Origin: Daldinia sp. FL1419
Taxonomy: Eukaryota; Ascomycota; Sordariomycetes; Xylariales; Hypoxylaceae
DNA: 12,735 bases
Reading direction: 5' to 3'
Assembly: GCA_025201765.1 (NCBI GenBank)
Contig: MU623731.1
Coordinates: 1 to 12,735 of the forward strand
Positions 7,850-12,735 of this stretch are shown here, piece after piece. Under the pieces are notes generated by a model. It was not told where the DNA came from. It worked only from the letters and a program-made list of their open reading frames with translations, and searched no databases. The position numbers and the translations under genes were made by a program. The stretch's first letter is position 1, and every line of letters starts with the position of its first letter.

Positions 7850-8880
7850 TTGGTGGAACAGATATGGAGTGGGGTTGTACTGCAGAATAATCACAGCATT
7901 AGTAATATTAAAATAAATAATTTTTTTAAGATTGTTGGAATATATAAAAGTTGTAGATTTGATGAATAAAGGATTAAATATAATAAAAATAATTATTAAA
8001 TATTATTAATAATTTTTTAATAAATTTTTCAAAGGTTTAAAAATTTTAAAAAAATTATAATAAAACCTTAATAATTAATTCTTAAAATTGTATTAAAAAG
8101 GTATAGCCATGCTTTTTATGCAATTCCCCATTTTTAGTGAGTAAGTTGTTTTTATAATATATAATTACATTGGGATTATAATCCTAATATAATATAATAT
8201 TAAAATATTGTATTAAATTTAAAATATTATAATAATCTTTAATAAAAGGATTAAAATATTTAAAGAAGATTAATAATAGGATAAAATTAGAAAAATAATG
8301 GAATATTTATAAATATATAAACTTTTTTTTATTTAATATAATATATATATAAAAATGAAATAGGTTTTTTGAAATGGTATTAGACTGTGAATGTGATAGG
8401 TATAATAATATTATATTATAATATTGCAAAATGTAAATAAAATATATAAAAAAGATTAAGATTAATTAAGAAAGGCTACAAATTAGTAATATTATTTTAA
8501 GTTATTTTAGAAAGTAAATATAATATTGTAATATTAAAAGAAAATTATAAAAATAAAAATATATAATGGTTTTTCATAAAAATATAAAATTATTTATATA
8601 TATTTATACCTTATATAAATTATATATATCTTAATCCTCCTTTGAAACAACTTTTTTACAATATAATAACATTTTTATTAATTATTAAAGAAAATAATAA
8701 AATTATTTTAAATCTTATTATTATTTTATATCTGAACCATTATTATATTATTTTACATAATTTGAATATTATAATATATAAAATATTTTTTTATATTAAA
8801 ATTTAATTATTTTTATTAAAAGGTAAATTTTAATAAAAATATAAGGTAAAGTCAAAATTATAGTAATATAATTTATTTGG
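7850..8880. other. AT-rich stretch, largely unassigned
   Basis: The sequence to about 7905 is moderately G+C rich and contains the possible primer-binding site. Beyond that it is A/T with scattered G. A 20-bp near-palindrome lies at 8169-8188 (ATTGGGATTATAATCCTAAT, one mismatch). TGGTATTAGA at 8375-8384 resembles a RIP-altered TGGTATCAGA primer-binding site, but nothing next to it looks like an LTR end. No coding frame could be supported. Confidence 0.4.
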
Positions 8881-8950
8881 ATAGGCAGTAGGTAGGTTTT
8901 CTCCGGAACACAATTCCTACCTGGAACAAATACCAAAAGATGAACCGGAT
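8881..8950. other. Less-mutated island with a 7-bp inverted repeat
   Basis: AGGTAGG (8890-8896) pairs exactly with CCTACCT (8916-8922) around a 19-base loop that contains CTCCGGAACA. The segment has far more G and C than its flanks. A plus-strand reading gives FSGTQFLPGTNTKR followed by a TGA that could be a former Trp codon, but the stretch is too short to assign. Confidence 0.4.
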
Positions 8951-8983
8951 ACCTATAATATATTTTAGGTAAATTGGAGTAGT

Positions 8984-9003
8984 AATAAATAAATAAATAA
9001 ATA
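8984..9003 (+). repeat. AATA microsatellite, five units
   Basis: (AATA)5 runs from 8984 to 9003 and is followed by an AT run. It is a simple repeat with no further meaning seen. Confidence 0.8.
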
Positions 9004-9019
9004 TATATTTTTTTAGCTT

Positions 9020-9245
9020 ATAACTTTATTATACGCGCTATTATTGCAAAGTAGTCACATATAATAAATCATTTATTTAATTGTTTCGATATTTCTGTTA
9101 GGATATAGTCACCTTATATCTTCGAACTTATATAGCCTTTAGTTGTTATAGATTAGTTGAAGTATAGGGTATATCTTGCAGAAGCTATTAGAGTTTTTAT
9201 TTAGTAGTGATTATATAGAATTTTCGAACATTGCAGCTCTTTAAT
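9020..9245. other. Less-mutated island, unrecognised, possibly coding
   Basis: This segment of about 220 bp includes ACGCGCTATTATTGC at the left and TTCGAACATTGCAGCTC at the right. Both strands have a protein-like frame. The plus strand shows KYRVYLAEAIRVF and LYRIFEHCSSL, with about seven stops in 71 codons. The minus strand shows ISSKI, GDYILTEISKQLNK and FIICDYFAIIARI, with about four stops. Neither resembles a family I know. It is probably a fragment of a repeat less exposed to RIP. Confidence 0.35.
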
Positions 9246-10405
9246 TTTAAAATAATTATTTTATTAGGATTATTATTATAAAAATTAATATTAATTAAAA
9301 TTAAAATATATAAAGATTTGAAAAATATAGCTAATATTACTTATATTACTTTAATTAAAACTAATATTATTTGATTAGAATAATTATAATTTTAGGTTAA
9401 AAAAAAATAAATATTAAAAAAATGAAGAGTAAGGGATATTGATTTAACCCTAAAATTTTAAATTAATTTAAATATATTTAAAATTTTTATATAATTAATA
9501 TTGAAAATTTAAAATATAATAAATACTTTAAAATTATATGATTAGGAAATATGTATATTAGTAATATAATATATAGTAATTTAAAATATTAAGATATTAG
9601 AAATAAAATAAATATAAATATAAAATAAATTAATTAAAATAAAAAGTTTATAGATGGATATTCGAAACACTACAAAAGATTATGATAAAATATTATAGAA
9701 ATATTATAAAATATTATAAAAATATTATAAAATTTATAAATATTATTATAGAAAGATATAATTATAGAGTTTGAGTTGTATTTGGAATATGTATCTATAA
9801 GGATAAGGTTGATTAGATAAGTAAATATTAATATTAAAAGAAATTAAATAATAAATATTACGTAAATATTTAAAGATTATCGCTAATCCAATAATAAAGT
9901 AATGTTTATAGAAAATTATAAAGAAGAATTTATAGGATATATAATTTTAAAATTATTATTAAAATATTTAATTAGGTTAATTATATGGAAAGGATAGAAT
10001 ATATTAAAGATTATTATCTTTTCAATACTAATTATTATATTAAGATTCATTGAAATCTAAGATAAAATTATTATTATTCAAGTGGAGAAAAAACTAGTTG
10101 CAATGAAAGAAAATAATTATAAAAAATATAAATTCTTAAATCTCCTTTAAAAATTAAATAAAAAAAAAGTAAATATAAATATTTAAATATATAATAATTT
10201 TTTTATATTTTTAAAATATTAATTAACTAAATAATTATCCAATATTTCACTTGATTAGTTTAAATTAAATATATTTACATTACCTAAAACACCTCTATCA
10301 ACACCTTATATAAATATTATATAGTAAAATTTTAATATTGATAAAACCAATTTTACTAATTACTGAAAAAAAATAGATATAATTACTAATAATAAATTTA
10401 ATTAG
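9246..10405. other. AT-rich, C-poor stretch without a supported gene
   Basis: G outnumbers C strongly on the plus strand (about 18 to 1 at 9721-9840) up to about 10100. After that C becomes more frequent. A plus frame from an ATG at 9654 to about 10106 contains some 23 stops in 151 codons, no fewer than chance predicts at this composition, so I do not call it a gene. Confidence 0.45.
9687..9746 (+). repeat. 21-bp tandem repeat, nearly three units
   Basis: Units start at 9687, 9708 and 9729, each close to AAAATATTATARAAATATTAT; the third is partial and altered. In one plus frame the units read KIL-stop-KYY twice, then KIYKYY. The flanking frame is not convincingly coding. Confidence 0.6.
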
Positions 10406-11643
10406 GAAGAAATTGTATAAGAATAGCCCAAAAATCCTGAACCTGAATTTCCATTATTATTATAATTAATTTTATCAAATATATTTAATTTATTAAATAT
10501 AATGTAAAAAGTATTTCTAATTTAGTTAATTAGTTCAACACCAATTATCGTACAACAATAATAATCACTTAATATTACTATTAGAAATATATCCGCAATA
10601 TTTACATTTATTATTTAAGGTTCAATAAAAACCACCCCTACGCCTACTCCAAGACCAAATATTGCTAATCAAAATATTAGATTTAGCTTTATCGCATATT
10701 AATCAGTTTTACTAGAACCTTCTAAATATACTCATTGTTAATTTACTAGATTGGATGTGATATAATGGTTTAAAGATATCCACTATATTTTTTAATAATA
10801 TAAAACATTCAATACCAATATAATTATAAACTTATTTTATTGGATACTTAATAAGAACTTTAAGAAATAAGTTAAAATTATTATCCATAAAATTAATACT
10901 TAAAACTAAATTTATAAATAATTAAAGATCAATTTTGCCTTATATAATTCCAAGAATTTCAAACCTTTTAAAAAAAAATTCAAAGATTTAGGAAAAAGAT
11001 TTACTTTATTAGATATTATTAGTATTATTAATTTGATTAAGGAATATAATAGAGTTTTCAAAGAAGTTGAAATAGGTATTATAAATATTAACCTTAATTA
11101 CTATATATATTACATTATAAAAAGAATTAATCCAACTATTATAGAAAAAATATCCTTTAAATAATAGATTTTAATTAAAGAAATTATTAATTATATGTTT
11201 GAATAATTTTGTAATATAATTAATAAATGGGTTGAAAAAGAAATTTATATAAAAAACTACTTCTAAATAAATAAAATTACAAAAATTGAATTTATTGGAG
11301 TTTATGATGATGAACTTATTTATTAATGATATAATTAGAGTAAATGCATTATTTTTAACCTATATAAATAGTTAAGAATTCAAATTTTAAATTTAAAGGA
11401 AATTAATAAAAATATGGATTAAATTATATAGGAATTTAAAAAATAAAATTTGATATATTTAAAATTAAAAGAATATATTAAGATTAAGGAGCAATTAATT
11501 CCATATTAAGATAGTTAAGGCAGGAAAATAATTAAAGAATATATAATGATATGTAAATTTAATAAGTTAATATTAATATTATATAAGGTAAAGGATTTAA
11601 TTTTTATAACCATAGGCCTAACATATATAAAACTAATCAATTA
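10406..11643 (+). pseudogene. Unrecognised degraded coding region, first frame
   Basis: One plus frame has about 30 stops in 411 codons (about 7%, against roughly 11% expected by composition). It is fully open for about 80 codons from 10922 to 11160, which chance would rarely give. The start is low in complexity, with KNPEPEFP and, from 10628, TTPTPTPRP. Then come FSFIAY, LLEPSKYTHC, RLDVI and WFKDIHY (about 10680-10765), then KDLGKRFTLLDIISIINLI and KEYNRVFKEVEIGI in the open stretch. Later there is IEFIGVYDDELIY (about 11290). A Pro/Thr-rich start followed by helical, charged sequence would suit a retrotransposon Gag, but no zinc knuckle or other Gag signature is seen, and I do not recognise the family. 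It lies downstream of the LTR candidate and in the same orientation. Confidence 0.4.
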
Positions 11644-11652
11644 AATAATTTA

Positions 11653-12735
11653 AATTGTAATAATTACCTATATAATATTTATTATTTTTATGGAATATAA
11701 ATTAAAGATTTATTAATGTATAATAATAAAATTTGTTCTATATACGCATATATAATTAAAAATAACTTCTTATATTATAATATAAATGATTATTTATATG
11801 TTATTAAAAATAAAAATAGAAGATTAAATAAATTATAAGCTTTAAAAGTTCCTTATATAATTATTATAAATATCAGAATAAAAGATATACTTAATAATTA
11901 AAATGTTTATTATTATATTTATAATAAAAATTTAGGTGATTGTAAAATCTTTAAAAAAATTCTTTATTATTTGAAAAATATTATAATTGGAAATAATTAT
12001 TAAAATTAAATATTTAATAATATTAAAAGAATTGTTCCATTTATAAATAATCCTTAAAATATTACAATAAATAATGTTATATTTGGAGGATAATTAAAAA
12101 TGGTTAATTAAAATAAATTTATAAATAATTATAAATAAAAATGAAAAATTAATGAAAATAATTTGATTTATATTAAAGGAATTCTATTAATATTTATAAT
12201 AAAAGAAATTAATCTATTAAACACAATTATTAATATTATAAAATAATATAAAGATATTAATAATAAAATTATTGAAATTAAAAATATAGAATTATTATTA
12301 ATAAAAAAGAATAATATTATTAATAATTTAAAGGTTATATTAATAATATTAATTATTAACTTTTTTTTATTTTTTATTATTAAATTTTAAATTTAAAAAA
12401 TTAATATTAATTATAATAAAAAATTTAATATAATTTAATATAAAATAATTGAATATATGTTCAGATTTAAAGATTTATTTAAATAAAAATTAATTAGAAA
12501 TGTTTGTAATAGTGTATTAAATGAATATATTAAGGTAATTTTAGAAAAAGCCTAAAAAATATTATCTATTAAAATTAAAATAATCTTGAAAAAACCTATT
12601 ACAATAATAAATAATATTATATTAATTAAGATATTATTTAATTAATTTAAATTTATTATAATATAAATAATAATAAATAATCTAATATTATATATTAGAA
12701 AATAATTTTATTTAATAATTAAAATTAAATTTTAA
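11653..12735 (+). pseudogene. Unrecognised degraded coding region, second frame, running off the window
   Basis: A second plus frame, shifted by -1 from the previous region, has about 20 stops in 360 codons, roughly half the number expected at this composition. It begins with two Cys-containing motifs, CNNY (11656) and CSIY (11734), spaced like a CxxC-x22-CxxC zinc site in which both second Cys codons were changed to Tyr (TGC to TAC). It continues with LGDCKIFKKILYYLKN (about 11935) and NVIFGG (about 12073). A long open helical stretch with heptad-like IEIKNIELLLIKKNN follows (about 12270-12320), then FRFKDLF, NVCNSVLNEYIKVILEKA (about 12500). The product is unknown. It could be the second reading frame of a retroelement whose first frame is 10406-11643, or the same gene after an indel. 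Confidence 0.38.

Noticed and set aside
7563..7885. TGCAG at 7563-7567 and at 7881-7885 as a target duplication around a 313-bp element
   Set aside because: The inner ends would be TGTGAAT and TTGTAC, which are neither TG...CA nor inverted repeats. A third TGCAG at 7835 shows that the pentamer recurs by chance.
8375..8385. TGGTATTAGAC as a RIP-altered copia-type primer-binding site (TGGTATCAGAG)
   Set aside because: No LTR-like end in CA lies directly before it, and it conflicts with the better-supported layout at 7568-7867. A 10-base resemblance is weak here.
9020..9245. tRNA or rRNA fragment, prompted by TTCGAAC-like sequences
   Set aside because: No acceptor or anticodon pairing could be drawn, and no 5S, 5.8S or large-subunit rRNA core sequence is present.
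9654..10106. Plus-strand frame from ATG reading MDIRNTTKDYDKIL onward with many possible Gln codons
   Set aside because: It contains about 23 stops in 151 codons, at or above the number expected by chance for this composition, so stop-as-Gln reasoning has no support. Only the 21-bp repeat within it was kept.
1..12735. Mitochondrial, plasmid or apicomplexan origin because of the extreme A+T
   Set aside because: There are no mitochondrial genes or tRNAs, and the content is nuclear-type transposons showing RIP-type transitions, which fits an ascomycete AT-rich block better.

Overview
The window is extremely AT-rich: stretches counted by hand hold only 12-13% G+C. It contains no intact gene. The most economical reading is a nuclear AT-rich block of a filamentous ascomycete (Pezizomycotina) that has been heavily altered by RIP (repeat-induced point mutation). 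Three things support this. First, a degraded Fot1/pogo-type DNA transposon differs from an undamaged relative in the same window almost only by C-to-T and G-to-A changes. Second, there is a RIP-degraded LINE with non-LTR reverse transcriptase motifs of the type fungal Tad1-like elements carry. Third, stop codons fall where Gln or Trp codons are expected. The species cannot be named from the sequence.

Layout. Positions 1-224 are featureless AT-rich flank. Positions 225-2101 are a complete but dead Fot1/pogo-like transposon: 1877 bp, 44-bp terminal inverted repeats (TIRs), TA target duplication, and a transposase relic on the minus strand. Positions 2104-3340 are unassigned AT-rich DNA, followed by a small less-mutated island (3341-3450). 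Positions 3701-4135 are a well-preserved 435-bp non-autonomous element (MITE) whose TIRs match those of the dead transposon. Positions 4371-4394 form a perfect hairpin, and 4643-5130 hold diverged tandem repeats. Positions 5131-5260 are another less-mutated island. About 5290-7500 is a minus-strand LINE relic with recognisable reverse-transcriptase blocks. Positions 7568-7849 are a candidate retrotransposon LTR with 13-bp tandem repeats and a possible primer-binding site after it. From 7850 to the end lies AT-rich DNA with islands at 8881-8950 and 9020-9245. A long plus-strand, unrecognised degraded coding region runs from about 10406 to the right edge and probably continues beyond it.

How the parts relate. 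The MITE and the Fot1/pogo relic share a terminal sequence built from two 16-bp direct repeats, so one transposase family probably moved both. The relic was destroyed while the MITE escaped, which suggests a later insertion or an element too short for efficient RIP. The LTR candidate and the plus-strand coding relic downstream could be parts of one LTR retrotransposon, but that link is inference. The DNA is also mosaic for strand: some blocks have lost almost every C on the plus strand, others almost every G.
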